64,000 bases of DNA, taken from positions 2,976,001-3,040,000 of the forward strand of contig NZ_CP150901.1 of NCBI RefSeq assembly GCF_038050405.1, read 5' to 3'. Source of the DNA: Paraburkholderia sp. IMGN_8. GTDB lineage: Bacteria; Pseudomonadota; Gammaproteobacteria; Burkholderiales; Burkholderiaceae. Shown here one piece after another: positions 10,167-18,867 of this stretch. Below the pieces are notes generated by a model. That model saw only the letters and a program-made list of their open reading frames with translations. It had not been told where the DNA came from and did not search any database. Position 1 is the first letter of the stretch. Each line of letters begins with the position of its first letter. Both the position numbers and the translations under genes were made by a program.

Positions 10167-11975
10167 TCAATGGCTCGCGACCATCGTCAGATGTTCGACA
10201 ACGGGGCCGAGCGCCAGCGCCGGCACATAGGTCAGCGCGCCGACCAGCACCACCGTGCCGAGCAGCAGCACGACGAATAGCGGGCCATGCGTTGGAAGCG
10301 TCCCGGCGGTGGCCGATATGCGCTTCTTCGCCGCCAGCGATCCGGCGATGGCGAGCACCGGCACAATCGAACCGAATCGGCCGAACCACATGGCGATTGC
10401 CAGCGTCGAGTTGTAGAACGGCGTATTGACCGACAGGCCGGCAAAAGCGCTACCGTTGTTATTGGCAGCCGAACTATAGGCGTAGAGGATTTCGGAAAAT
10501 CCGTGCGGCCCGGGATTCGCGATCCCCGCTGTGCCGGCGGCCGTCAACACGCCGATCGACGCGCCGACCAGCACGAGCAGCGGCGTCAGCAGCACGGCGA
10601 TCGAAACCATCTTCATCTCATACGACTCGATCTTCTTGCCGATGTACTCGGGCGTTCGTCCGATCATCAGGCCGGCGACGAATACGGCGAGCAGTGCGAA
10701 GACGAGCATGCCGTAGAGACCGGAGCCGACGCCGCCAAAGATCACTTCGCCAAGCTCGATCAGCAGGAGCGGAATGAAGCCGCCCATCGGCGTCAGCGAA
10801 TCGTGCGCGTTGTTGACGGCGCCGCAAGACGCGGACGTGGTCGCCACGGTAAAGATGCCGGATTGCGCGATGCCGAAGCGGGTTTCCTTGCCTTCCATGT
10901 TGCCGCCTGCCTGCAAGGCCGACGCGGTTTGATCGACATGCAGCGACGTAAATAGCGGATTGCCGCTTTGCTCGGAAGAAATCTCACCCCAACAGCCGAT
11001 CGCGAATGCGATCGTCATCGCGGCGAGTACCGCATAGCCCTGACGCTGGTCGCCGACCATCCGGCCAAACACGAGACACAACGCTGCCGGGATGACCAGC
11101 ATCGCAATCATCTGAACGAAGTTCGCGAACGGCGTCGGGTTCTCATAGGGATGCGCGGAATTGGCGTTAAAAAAGCCGCCGCCGTTGGTGCCGAGCATCT
11201 TGATGGCTTCCTGCGATGCAGCAGGGCCCATCGATAGGGTCTGCTTGTCGGCCTTGTTGTCCACCATCACCGGGTTGCCTTTTGCGTCCTTGACAGGATT
11301 GCCCTGGGCATCGGTCTTCGGCGTCTGATACGTCGTCACCTGTACCGTTGCGACGTCCTTATACGATTCGAAGTTCTGGATCACGCCCTGGCTGATGAAT
11401 ACGAGGGCAATGACAGTCGCGAGCGGCGCGAGGATATACAGCGTGATGCGCGTCAGGTCGACCCAGAAATTGCCGATCGTCGCCGCCGTATGGCGTGCAA
11501 AACCGCGAATCAGCGCGACTACGACTGCAATGCCGGTAGCGGCCGAAAAGAAGTTTTGCACGGTAAGCGCGGTCATCTGCGTCAGGTAGCTGACAGTCGA
11601 TTCCGGCGTGTAGTCTTGCCAGTTCGTGTTGGTCACGAAGCTGACTGCCGTATTGAACGCGGCGTCGGGCGTCATCGGGCCGAAGCCCTGCGGATTAGCC
11701 GGCAACCATTGTTGCAAGCGCAAAAATCCATACACCACGAGCACGCCGAAGGTATTGAAGACAAGTACGGCTAGCGCATAGTGCTTCCATGACATTTCAG
11801 CGGCCGGGTCCACGCCGGCGAGCTTGTACAGCACGGTCTCGATCGGCCGTCCGATGCGACGAACCACAACCGATGAACCGTCCACCACCGCTGTCATGTA
11901 ACGGCCGAGCGGAATGGCGAGCGCGATCAGGACGACGATATACAGGCCGGTCTGAAACAGGTTATTGAAGTTCAT
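10167..11975 (-). CDS. kdpA: KdpA, potassium-channel-like subunit
   Basis: The 602-residue potassium-binding subunit of KdpFABC, related to K+ channels and Trk/Ktr transporters. Ten hydrophobic helices are visible. The pore segments include [11 protein letters not shown], the highly conserved [17 protein letters not shown] and [15 protein letters not shown]. The start was set at the ATG at 11975 ([12 protein letters not shown]) because it overlaps the kdpF stop as ATGA and matches the family start; the frame is open further upstream but runs through kdpF. The four repeated selectivity-filter regions appear complete, so the channel should work. Confidence 0.96.
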   Translation of the reverse strand: MNFNNLFQTGLYIVVLIALAIPLGRYMTAVVDGSSVVVRRIGRPIETVLYKLAGVDPAAEMSWKHYALAVLVFNTFGVLVVYGFLRLQQWLPANPQGFGPMTPDAAFNTAVSFVTNTNWQDYTPESTVSYLTQMTALTVQNFFSAATGIAVVVALIRGFARHTAATIGNFWVDLTRITLYILAPLATVIALVFISQGVIQNFESYKDVATVQVTTYQTPKTDAQGNPVKDAKGNPVMVDNKADKQTLSMGPAASQEAIKMLGTNGGGFFNANSAHPYENPTPFANFVQMIAMLVIPAALCLVFGRMVGDQRQGYAVLAAMTIAFAIGCWGEISSEQSGNPLFTSLHVDQTASALQAGGNMEGKETRFGIAQSGIFTVATTSASCGAVNNAHDSLTPMGGFIPLLLIELGEVIFGGVGSGLYGMLVFALLAVFVAGLMIGRTPEYIGKKIESYEMKMVSIAVLLTPLLVLVGASIGVLTAAGTAGIANPGPHGFSEILYAYSSAANNNGSAFAGLSVNTPFYNSTLAIAMWFGRFGSIVPVLAIAGSLAAKKRISATAGTLPTHGPLFVVLLLGTVVLVGALTYVPALALGPVVEHLTMVASH

Positions 11976-12067
11976 TCGAGGGCCTCCGCGCGCAGCAACG
12001 CATACACGAGGTAGGCGAACAGAATCAGCGTCGAGGCCGCCGCGAGCCACGTCATCCAGGTAGTCAT
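11972..12067 (-). CDS. kdpF: KdpF, small stabilising subunit
   Basis: A 31-codon gene giving [20 protein letters not shown] followed by [11 protein letters not shown], a single membrane helix with the [10 protein letters not shown] ending typical of KdpF, the lipid-like subunit that stabilises the KdpABC complex. It overlaps kdpA (ATGA at 11972-11975) and in turn overlaps the small ORF upstream (ATGA at 12064-12067), so ribosomes probably pass from one gene to the next. Confidence 0.93.
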   Translation of the reverse strand: MTTWMTWLAAASTLILFAYLVYALLRAEALE

Positions 12068-12168
12068 GGCCGGCCCCCTGGGGCACGGCGCAGCTTGTCG
12101 CAACCAATCACGAACGCGGCAACAATACCGCCGAACGTTGCGATTGCGATGAGGTAGAGCAGATCCAT
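12064..12168 (-). CDS. 34-residue membrane ORF leading the kdp operon
   Basis: A 34-codon open frame beginning [20 protein letters not shown] and ending in the basic tail [12 protein letters not shown]. It has one membrane helix (residues 2-22) and a positive cytoplasmic end. A GGGAG ribosome site lies upstream, and the stop overlaps the kdpF start as ATGA. It is the first gene of the kdp transcript. Short ORFs of this shape (Met-Asp then a helix, ending in a charged tail) occur beside kdpF in some other bacteria as I recall, but I know no name or function. It may be an extra small subunit or a leader that couples translation. Confidence 0.7.
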   Translation of the reverse strand: MDLLYLIAIATFGGIVAAFVIGCDKLRRAPGGRP

Positions 12169-12249
12169 GGCTTCGTCTCCCACAGCGGACTCCCGCACCA
12201 TGGAATTTAGGAAAGGCCGCGTAAACGCAGCGTTAAGACTTGGTGGAGT

Positions 12250-12262
12250 TTTGTAAAAAATG
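12250..12262 (-). promoter_or_regulatory. Candidate KdpE box upstream of the kdp operon
   Basis: Read on the minus strand the bases TTTTTTACA (12252-12260) sit about 90 bases before the first kdp ORF. E. coli KdpE binds a site containing TTTTTTTACACCCCG upstream of kdpF, as I recall it. The shared nine bases and the position make this the best candidate operator, although A/T runs occur by chance. Confidence 0.4.
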
Positions 12263-12438
12263 AGGGTGTGGTCCGCGAGATCGCTGGACCGTGTTCGTCA
12301 TGGCAGCTCCGTCAAAAGATCATATGTGACGCCCATCACAATAACCCGCGCGCCCACTCAACCCAAACTTTGACTTCCCCCCTCGCATACACTAGATTCG
12401 AACCACGCTACTCGTCGCGGAGCACAAGGAGAACAACC

Positions 12439-13083
12439 ATGACTCCATGGGAAATCCAAGGCACCGAACTGTTCAACTGCAATTGCTCGTACGGTTGCCC
12501 GTGCCAGTTCAGCGCACTGCCGAACAACGGCTTCTGCGAAGCGCTGGGCGCCATCTCGATCAGCAACGGCTACTACGGCGACGTGCGACTCGACGACCTC
12601 AACATCGCGGTCGTGTTTCAGTGGCCGGGACCGATCCACGAAGGCAAGGGCAAGTGCCAGCCGATCGTCGACGAACGGGCCAGCCCGGAGCAACGCGAAG
12701 CCATTCTGAAAATCATGACGGGGCAGGACACCGAGCCGTTCGCCACGGTGTTCTCCGTATTCGCATCGACGCTCGAGCAGGCATTCGATCCGATCTTTAC
12801 GAAGATCGACTTCGATGTCGATGTCGATGCCAGACTCGGTCGGATTCATGTCGAGGGTGTATTCGACGTCGTCGGCGAACCGATCCGCAATCCGGTGACG
12901 GGCGACGAGCATCGCGTTCGAATCGACTTGCCGCACGGCTTCGAATACGAGCTTGCCGAGATCGGCTCCGGCACCAGCCGCTCGCACGGAAATATCGCAC
13001 TGGATCTCAAGGGGACTTACGCGCAGTTCGCGCGACTGCACATGAATAACAAAGGACTGATCCGGCATCGCGCTGCCGCATGA
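12439..13083 (+). CDS. DUF1326 protein
   Basis: A 214-residue soluble protein of the DUF1326 family, function unknown. The N-terminus holds a Cys cluster, NCNCSYGCPCQF (C14, C16, C20, C22), which could bind a metal or iron-sulfur group. The rest is a beta-rich domain with HEGKGKCQPIVDERAS, FDVDVDARLGRIHVEGVFD and a late DLPHGFEYELAEIGSG segment. The start was chosen at the ATG at 12439 because AAGGAGA lies at 12426-12432 and family members begin near MTPWEIQG; the frame is open 57 codons further upstream without such support. Its stop overlaps the DUF2182 start (ATGA), and these two families are recurrent partners. Confidence 0.9.
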   Translation: MTPWEIQGTELFNCNCSYGCPCQFSALPNNGFCEALGAISISNGYYGDVRLDDLNIAVVFQWPGPIHEGKGKCQPIVDERASPEQREAILKIMTGQDTEPFATVFSVFASTLEQAFDPIFTKIDFDVDVDARLGRIHVEGVFDVVGEPIRNPVTGDEHRVRIDLPHGFEYELAEIGSGTSRSHGNIALDLKGTYAQFARLHMNNKGLIRHRAAA

Positions 13084-13871
13084 GTAGCGTCGAAAACATC
13101 CTCGGACGTGAGCGCGTCATCACCGCGCTCGGCATCGTCGCCGTCATCGCGTTGTCGTGGGCCTACTTGTGGACGGGCGCCGAAATCGGCATGTCCGCGT
13201 TCGAGATGACGGCCGTCGCGCTGTTCCCGCATCGACTGGCGGACGGCGGCGGGGGAATGGATCCGTCGCTGCCGACCGTGATCCTCATGTGGTGGGTGAT
13301 GATGATCGCGATGATGACGCCCAGCGCGGCGCCGCTCGTCCTGTTGTATCGACGCGTATTGCGGCACCACGACGCGATCGAGGCCAGGTCGGCCATCCCG
13401 TCGTTGTTTCTCCTGGCCGGTTACCTGAGCGCATGGCTGGCATTCTCGATCTGCGCGGCATCGCTGCAGAAGGTGCTGCAACCGACCGGCCTCATTTCGG
13501 AAATGATGTTGTGGTCGAAGAGCGCGCCCCTTTCCGCGATCGTTCTGGCCGCGGCGGGCGCCTATCAGTTCTCGCCGCTCAAGCGCGCCTGCCTGACGCA
13601 GTGCCGTTCACCAGTGAATTTCCTCACCGCGCACTGGCGCCCTGGCGTCGCAGGCAGTTTCCTGCTCGGAATGCGTCATGGCATTTACTGCGTGGGCTGC
13701 TGTTGGCTGCTGATGGCGTTGTTGTTCGTGGGCGGCATCATGAATCTCGTCTGGATAGCCGCGCTGTCGCTAATCGTTTTCGTGGAAAAAATCCTGCCCG
13801 GCGGTGAACGTGTCGGCCGCGTGCTGGGCGTCGTGCTGATCGCCTGGGCAGGCGTCACCCTGCTGGTGTGA
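13080..13871 (+). CDS. DUF2182 integral membrane protein
   Basis: A 263-residue membrane protein of the DUF2182 family, described as predicted metal-binding membrane proteins. About seven helices are visible (near 13-32, 58-80, 103-125, 136-158, 180-205, 208-228, 240-260). Family hallmarks are MMIAMMTPSAAPLVLLY, the cytoplasmic-side LKRACLTQCRSP with two Cys, and GMRHGIYCVGCCWLLMALLF. The overlap with the DUF1326 gene and its own Cys residues suggest that the two proteins handle a metal or redox group together, perhaps in heavy-metal handling. The pair has no regulator beside it, and the substrate is unknown. Confidence 0.9.
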   Translation: MSSVENILGRERVITALGIVAVIALSWAYLWTGAEIGMSAFEMTAVALFPHRLADGGGGMDPSLPTVILMWWVMMIAMMTPSAAPLVLLYRRVLRHHDAIEARSAIPSLFLLAGYLSAWLAFSICAASLQKVLQPTGLISEMMLWSKSAPLSAIVLAAAGAYQFSPLKRACLTQCRSPVNFLTAHWRPGVAGSFLLGMRHGIYCVGCCWLLMALLFVGGIMNLVWIAALSLIVFVEKILPGGERVGRVLGVVLIAWAGVTLLV

Positions 13872-14367
13872 TCGGCTTTTCTCTTCTCACTCGGTCATTC
13901 AAATGACCGAACGAAGCCTCACTCAGCTTTTCAACTCTCTCGCTTCGATCATGGAGCAACCCGCACGCTTCGCGGCATGCGGTATTTTTCCGCTATCGCG
14001 AGCAACCAACGGTGCCACTGACCTCTCATTCGCCGCCAGAGTCGTGCCGGAGCCCCTTACCGCGCGAGCGGTTTAGTCCATTCGGCCAGAGCTGCCGCTG
14101 GCGCGACCATCGGGCAACGGCGGCTATGGTCAGCTTTGCTGACGTCAGACCCGCGACTGGTTCGAACGGTGGCTTTACTCCAGTTGGGAGGACAGCAAGT
14201 GACCCAAACCCGTCCTTCGAGTCATCACCCGCAGAGTGGCCGCTCGCGACCATAAAGCGGCCACCCGGTCTACTGCCGGGGCCGGTATCTCGCCGGCACA
14301 AGGCACCCATTCTAAATCGCCGATCTCGTTGCTCTTGTTGCCAGTCCACCCACCATGTCGGTTTGCA
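13872..14367. other. Intergenic region of 496 bases
   Basis: Apart from the inverted repeat at 13891-13910 I find no supported gene here. Open frames on both strands from 14012 to 14371 lack ribosome sites and give Arg/Ser/Gly-rich peptides without family character. Words such as TGGCCG and GACCAT recur, giving the look of degenerate intergenic filler seen in Burkholderiales. The two flanking genes converge across it. Confidence 0.5.
13891..13910. promoter_or_regulatory. Inverted repeat after the DUF2182 gene
   Basis: Two perfect 9-base arms, TCGGTCATT and AATGACCGA, are separated by only 2 bases. A 2-base loop and the lack of a T run argue against a terminator. It looks more like a dimeric regulator site, yet no gene starts nearby on the plus strand. 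Confidence 0.3.
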
Positions 14368-15141
14368 CTAGTACACCGCCGTCATCATCGGAAGTATTTC
14401 GTATCGCATACCAATGTCCGCCACCATCGCCGGATCGGCGTCGCGCATCGCTTCGACACTGGCCTCGTCCTTGGCGCGCACGATACCCACACCCCAGACG
14501 CCCCTTGGGTCAAGCACCGGCCCGAATGCGACGACAATGCCCTCCTGAAGCTTCCCAGCCCAGTACTTGGCATGTTCGCTCATCGCCGACTTCTCCAGCG
14601 CATTTATCGTCTGGGCGAAGTCTGGCCGCGGGGGGATCAGCCGGCACAGGAAATGAGAGAGCTTACCCTCTTCCGATGCGTACGCCGTGAGCCACCCGAA
14701 CACGCGCTCCCAGCCATGTGCGTGTCCGGCACAGGATTGTGGACGGCCGGCGAATCCTTCGTGCCACAGCGTCAGTCGCGTGCCGCCATCGATCGGACTG
14801 AGTTCGTAGGTGAGCGTCGTGGTGTTGCCGCCGTCCCAATCCGCCACCCAGGTCTGCACAAGTCGCGTTGGCGGCGACACTTCCAGGTACTCTCCCCGCA
14901 CGCTGAAGGAGCGGCCGTCTGCACTCACGCCACCCGCGCGCCATTTGCCGCCTGGTCGAACCTCGGCCTGCCACTCGGTGGTCTGATAAGTATCAGGCGA
15001 CCCCCACCAACGGGTGACTTCGCTGGAAGTCAAGGCGTCGAAAATCTTCTGCGCGGCAGCCGCGATTTCCACGACGGCCAATATCGTGCCGCGGTTGACA
15101 TCGGCAACAGCGCGGGCTCTGCTATTGGGCGAAGCGCTCAT
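14368..15141 (-). CDS. SRPBCC (AHSA1-like) and YCII fusion protein
   Basis: A 257-residue cytoplasmic protein with two domains. Residues 15-160 form an AHSA1-type SRPBCC domain: the strand ILAVVEIAAAAQKIFDAL, the TRWWGSPDTYQTTEW loop, PGGKWRAGG and the helix HEGFAGRPQSCAGHAHGW that closes the cavity. Residues 165-257 resemble a YCII domain, including HAKYWAGKLQEGIVVAFGPV and a paired late helix. SRPBCC domains bind hydrophobic ligands; YCII domains act in small-molecule chemistry. The start overlaps the ArsR gene stop, and pairs of this kind are commonly self-regulated. What ligand the fusion handles is unknown. Confidence 0.88.
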   Translation of the reverse strand: MSASPNSRARAVADVNRGTILAVVEIAAAAQKIFDALTSSEVTRWWGSPDTYQTTEWQAEVRPGGKWRAGGVSADGRSFSVRGEYLEVSPPTRLVQTWVADWDGGNTTTLTYELSPIDGGTRLTLWHEGFAGRPQSCAGHAHGWERVFGWLTAYASEEGKLSHFLCRLIPPRPDFAQTINALEKSAMSEHAKYWAGKLQEGIVVAFGPVLDPRGVWGVGIVRAKDEASVEAMRDADPAMVADIGMRYEILPMMTAVY

Positions 15142-15461
15142 GATTTCTCCATCAGTTCCTTGAGATTGTCCAAACTGAGCTGCCAGTGCGTTCGGTAGGC
15201 GTCAATCCAGCCCGCCACTTGTTGCAGCGGCGCGCCTTGCAGGCGATACACCCGTTCGCGCCCCGCTGGCTCCGCAATGACAAGTTCCGCGTCGCATAAC
15301 AGCTTCAGGTGCTTCGAGATGGCCGGACGGCTTTGCTCAAAGCCTGCAGCGAGGTCTTTGACCCTCACGGGGCCCTGGCGCAGCCGATCGAGAATCGTAC
15401 GTCGAGTGGGATCGGCGATCGCGTGAAACACGTCGGCTTTCCCTGCGCTTCGCGGCATCAT
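15138..15461 (-). CDS. ArsR-family regulator
   Basis: A 107-residue ArsR winged-helix repressor. Residues 10-85 contain the full fold: DVFHAIADPTRRTILDRL, the recognition helix SRPAISKHLKLL, and the wing CDAELVIAEPAGRERVYRL. The final WIDAYRTHWQLSLDNLKELM helix is typical of ArsR proteins paired with SRPBCC genes and contains no metal-binding Cys pair, so it is probably not a metal sensor. It overlaps the SRPBCC-YCII gene as ATGA, and a perfect operator lies 9 bases upstream of its start, which indicates autoregulation of the two-gene operon. A second Met follows the first directly; either could be the start. Confidence 0.92.
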   Translation of the reverse strand: MMPRSAGKADVFHAIADPTRRTILDRLRQGPVRVKDLAAGFEQSRPAISKHLKLLCDAELVIAEPAGRERVYRLQGAPLQQVAGWIDAYRTHWQLSLDNLKELMEKS

Positions 15462-15469
15462 GTCGAGAG

Positions 15470-15495
15470 TATTGGTAACCGTATGGTTACCAATA
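15470..15495. promoter_or_regulatory. ArsR operator, perfect inverted repeat
   Basis: Two perfect 11-base arms, TATTGGTAACC and GGTTACCAATA, flank the 4 bases GTAT. The repeat lies just before the start of the ArsR gene. Its size and GGTAACC/GGTTACC core fit operators of ArsR repressors from SRPBCC modules, so it most likely overlaps the promoter and mediates autorepression. Confidence 0.75.
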
Positions 15496-15571
15496 TAGGC
15501 TCAACAGGTCGGCGCGTCAAATGAAGGCGCGCATGGGTGCACGCATCATAACGACAAGGCCATGCGGCAAT

Positions 15572-16543
15572 TCAGAGGACTCGAACGGTACGCCGCTGAA
15601 CGAGTTCCCGTGATCGATTGACGATCTCGCTCTGCCGGACTTCCTCGACGACGAACTCGACGAACGCCGCGACGCGCGGCGGTAAGTGCTTCCTCGCTGC
15701 GTAGTAGATGCAGATGTCGCTGCGCCGTGACACGAACTTCGTCAGTACGCACTTCAGCTTGCCGGCGGCAATCAGCGCGGCCGCATGATGTGCACCAAGC
15801 AGCGCGATGCCGCACCCGCCTAGGGCAAGCTCTGTCAACGCTTCCGTATCGGATACGATGAGGTGCGAGCCTGGCTGGAATACGACTTCCTTGTTCCGCG
15901 CCTGCAACTTCCACGTCTGGATTCTTCCCGAACTGGGAGAACGGAACGCGATAAGTTCGTGATGCTCGAGGTCTTCGATCGACTGCGGTTCGCCGTGCTG
16001 CTCCAGGTACGCGGGCGCCGCGCACAGAATGAGCGTCAAAGGAGAGAGCGTACGCGCGACCACACTGGAATCCGTATCGTGCAATTGTCCGATCGCGCAG
16101 TCATATCCTTCCGAAATCAGGTCCACGTGGCGATTTTCGAATCGCAGGTCGAGAGTGACCTGGGGGTAGCGCTCGCGGAACCGGCTCAACACCGGCAGCA
16201 ACGCGACGCGGCTGAAGGCGATCGGCAAAGATACCTTCACCGTGCCGCTCAATTGGGTTTCGTCAGACGACAGCGCCGCGATCGCATCTTTGATCTGTTG
16301 CGCCGGCTCGTGCACCATCGTGTACAGGCGCCGCCCCTCGTCCGTCACCGACAGGTGACGTGTCGTGCGCTGGAATAGCCGGCACCCGAGCAACGTCTCC
16401 AGCATGCCGATCTGTTTGCTCACCGCGCCAGGTGTGACGCCAAGTTGACGGCCGGCCGCCGAGAAATTTGTCGACTCGACGGTTGCGGCGAACGTTTTCA
16501 GGGCCCTGAACAGGTCAATCGATCCGCCTGCGTTCGTTTTCAT
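15572..16543 (-). CDS. LysR-family transcriptional regulator
   Basis: A 323-residue LysR regulator. The N-terminal winged helix (residues 10-70) includes STNFSAAGRQLGVTPGAVSK and the linker CRLFQRTTRHLSVTDEGRRL; the effector domain spans about 100-310 with the GGCGIALLGAHHAA segment. It is divergent from the aldehyde dehydrogenase gene with a 103-base gap, so its most likely targets are that operon and itself. The subgroup is CrgA/DmlR-like; the inducer may be the aldehyde or a precursor. No clear T-N11-A dyad could be picked in the short gap. Confidence 0.9.
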   Translation of the reverse strand: MKTNAGGSIDLFRALKTFAATVESTNFSAAGRQLGVTPGAVSKQIGMLETLLGCRLFQRTTRHLSVTDEGRRLYTMVHEPAQQIKDAIAALSSDETQLSGTVKVSLPIAFSRVALLPVLSRFRERYPQVTLDLRFENRHVDLISEGYDCAIGQLHDTDSSVVARTLSPLTLILCAAPAYLEQHGEPQSIEDLEHHELIAFRSPSSGRIQTWKLQARNKEVVFQPGSHLIVSDTEALTELALGGCGIALLGAHHAAALIAAGKLKCVLTKFVSRRSDICIYYAARKHLPPRVAAFVEFVVEEVRQSEIVNRSRELVQRRTVRVL

Positions 16544-16646
16544 CTTGCACCGTCGCTCACAACTGTTTCACTGCTCCGTAGCATAGACCGGTCGCGAAAG
16601 CGCGCCGAGAATCGACGTCACCGTATGAACCAAGAGGAGCGCGACC

Positions 16647-18134
16647 ATGAATCAGGAACCGGTGCGAATGCCGCAGCGCAAACCATTGGCGAGCGGACAG
16701 CTTCTGATCGACGGTAAATGGCGTGACGCGTCGGACGGCGCAACCCTACCGACGGTCGATCCCACCACCGAGAAAACCATCACGGAGGTTGCGAAGGCGA
16801 CCCCCGAGGACGCCGATGCGGCGGTTGCCTCGGCGCGCAGAGCATTCGAAGCGGGCGACTGGTCGCGCCTGCATCACGAAGCTCGCGCAAGAATCCTGTT
16901 TCGCGTGGCCGATCTGCTCGACGAGCGGGCGGAAGACTTCGCGCTGCGCGAAGCAATGGATATGGGCATGCCTTATCGCGACTTTCTCGACGTCATCATG
17001 CCGCACTGTTCCGGGCTATTCCGCTTTTTCGGCGGGCTTGCCATGCATGCGATGGACGGCGCCTATCGCACGTCCTACGAACCGCATACCCGGATCCTCA
17101 CGTGTCGCGAGCCGCTCGGCGTGGTGGCCGCGATTACGCCCTTCAATTTTCCGCTGGCGCTCACCTGCTCCAAGGTCGCCCCAGCATTGGCCGCCGGCAA
17201 CACTATCGTGCACAAGCCGGCCTCCGACACGCCGCTGACGGCGCTGGCCCTCGCCCAGGTGATGCTCGATGCCGGTGTGCCAGACGGCGTATACAACCTC
17301 GTCACGGGCCCCGGCGGCACGCTGGGCGACGCGCTGGTGAAACATCCTGCCGTCGACAAGATTGCCTTTACCGGTTCCACGGGCGTGGGGCAGAACATCG
17401 TTCGCAACGGCGCGGCAACGCTCAAGCACACGACGATGGAGTTGGGCGGCAAATCGCCGAACATCATCTTCGCCGACGCCGATCTTGATGCAGCGATACA
17501 GACGGCGTTCTGGGGCATCTTCTGGAACAAGGGCGAAGTCTGCGTCGCGGGCTCGCGGTTGCTCGTCGAACGGCCGGTCTACGATGAAGTCGTCGAGCAG
17601 GTCGCCGCAATGGCCAAGGCCGCGGTGCTGGGTGATCCACTCGACCCGCGTACCCAGGTGGGGCCTCTCGCTTCGAAGGCCGAGTTCGACAAGGTGCGGC
17701 AATACGTCGAATCCGGCAAGGCATCGAGCGCGCGCCTTGTCGCTGGCGGCGATGTGCGCAAGATTGATGGCAAGGGCCTCTTCGTCGAACCCACCGTCTT
17801 CGCGGACGCGACCAACGAACTGAAAATCAGCCGCGAGGAGATTTTTGGGCCGGTCCTGCCGATCATTCCGTTCGATGGCGACGAAGAAGCCGTGCGCATC
17901 GCAAATGACACGCCATACGGCCTCGCTGCGGGCATCCAGACCCGCGATCTGGGCCGAGCGCTGCGTCTCGCGGACCACATCGCGGCCGGCACAGTCTGGA
18001 TCAACACCTGGCATAAGTACCACCCCAACGGGCCCTTCGGCGGCTACAAGATGTCCGGCTACGGGCGCGAACAAGGTGCGGAGGCGCTCGAAAGCTACAC
18101 GCAGTACAAGTCCATCTGGGCAAACATTGCGTGA
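16647..18134 (+). CDS. NAD(P)-dependent aldehyde dehydrogenase
   Basis: A 495-residue aldehyde dehydrogenase that should oxidise an aldehyde to the acid in the cytoplasm. All key residues are present: N167 in PFNFP, the cofactor Lys 190, the FTGSTGVGQ turn (241-249), general base E265 in ELGGKS and nucleophile C299 in NKGEVCVAGS. EEIFGPV and the late GPFGGYKMSGYGRE are also intact. GAGGAG lies before the ATG. It heads a row with two Rossmann dehydrogenases and a SnoaL-like protein, and faces a LysR gene. The closest general type is the betaine/phenylacetaldehyde dehydrogenase group, but the substrate is not determined by sequence alone. Confidence 0.95.
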   Translation: MNQEPVRMPQRKPLASGQLLIDGKWRDASDGATLPTVDPTTEKTITEVAKATPEDADAAVASARRAFEAGDWSRLHHEARARILFRVADLLDERAEDFALREAMDMGMPYRDFLDVIMPHCSGLFRFFGGLAMHAMDGAYRTSYEPHTRILTCREPLGVVAAITPFNFPLALTCSKVAPALAAGNTIVHKPASDTPLTALALAQVMLDAGVPDGVYNLVTGPGGTLGDALVKHPAVDKIAFTGSTGVGQNIVRNGAATLKHTTMELGGKSPNIIFADADLDAAIQTAFWGIFWNKGEVCVAGSRLLVERPVYDEVVEQVAAMAKAAVLGDPLDPRTQVGPLASKAEFDKVRQYVESGKASSARLVAGGDVRKIDGKGLFVEPTVFADATNELKISREEIFGPVLPIIPFDGDEEAVRIANDTPYGLAAGIQTRDLGRALRLADHIAAGTVWINTWHKYHPNGPFGGYKMSGYGREQGAEALESYTQYKSIWANIA

Positions 18135-18162
18135 GCTCGAGTTCATGGAAGGAGACCCGATC

Positions 18163-18825
18163 GTGAACATTGGAATAATCGGAGCAGGTAACGTCGGAAC
18201 CGGCCTCGCGAAACATCTCATCCCGAACGGCCATGCCGTGATGCTGAGCTTCAGTCTCGACATGGACAAGCTCAATGCGACCGCCGCCGAGCTCGGCGCG
18301 CGCGTCGGCACGGTCGCCGAAGCGGTGCAGTTCGCCGACATGGTGGTCCTGGCCACGCCTTGGACTTTCACCTCCGACGCGCTCGGACAGACCGGCAGCG
18401 TGCAGGGTAAAAAGATCATGTGGGATTGCACGAACGCGCTCAAACCCGACCTGAGCGGTCTTGCCATCGGGACAACTACATCCGGCGCGGAAGAGATCGC
18501 GAAACTCGCGCCGTGGGCGACCGTGGTCAAGGCAATCCCGCCATTCGCGCAGATGCTGCACGCGCCCAGCATGCTCATCGGCGAGCACCGACCAAACGTG
18601 TTTGTCTGCAGCGACGACGTCGATGCGCGGGCGGTCATCGCGAGGCTCGTCGACGAGATTGGCGCCCAACCGGTCGACGCGGGGCCGCTTGCCCTTGCGC
18701 GTTACGCCGAACCTGCGGCGATGCTGTTGGTGCAGCTCGCCTATCAACAGGGGTTCGGCGCCCGGATCGGGCTGTCGTTGCTGCACGAGCCGCGGCGCAG
18801 CGCTTCTGAAGGCTCCCGTTCCTGA
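18163..18825 (+). CDS. NADP-binding oxidoreductase, F420-dependent-reductase-like
   Basis: A 220-residue Rossmann protein of the F420-oxidoreductase/NADP-binding family. It starts NIGIIGAGNVGTGLAKHL, the nucleotide-binding turn, and continues with VVLATPWTFT and MWDCTNAL, the second and third strands. A GTG at 18163 was preferred because AAGGAG lies 9 bases upstream; an in-frame ATG at 18145 has no such site. Members reduce or oxidise varied substrates and most in proteobacteria use NADPH, not F420. It follows the aldehyde dehydrogenase by 28 bases and is followed by a related gene, so the pair may be subunits or a duplication that has diverged widely. Confidence 0.82.
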   Translation: MNIGIIGAGNVGTGLAKHLIPNGHAVMLSFSLDMDKLNATAAELGARVGTVAEAVQFADMVVLATPWTFTSDALGQTGSVQGKKIMWDCTNALKPDLSGLAIGTTTSGAEEIAKLAPWATVVKAIPPFAQMLHAPSMLIGEHRPNVFVCSDDVDARAVIARLVDEIGAQPVDAGPLALARYAEPAAMLLVQLAYQQGFGARIGLSLLHEPRRSASEGSRS

Positions 18826-18867
18826 GCATGGGCATCGCCGCGGCTGCATGACGTAGAGGAGGTTGAA

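Noticed and set aside
17016..18638. A 540-codon open frame on the minus strand
   Set aside because: It lies opposite the aldehyde dehydrogenase and the next gene, has His/Arg-rich text typical of antisense GC-rich DNA and no domain.
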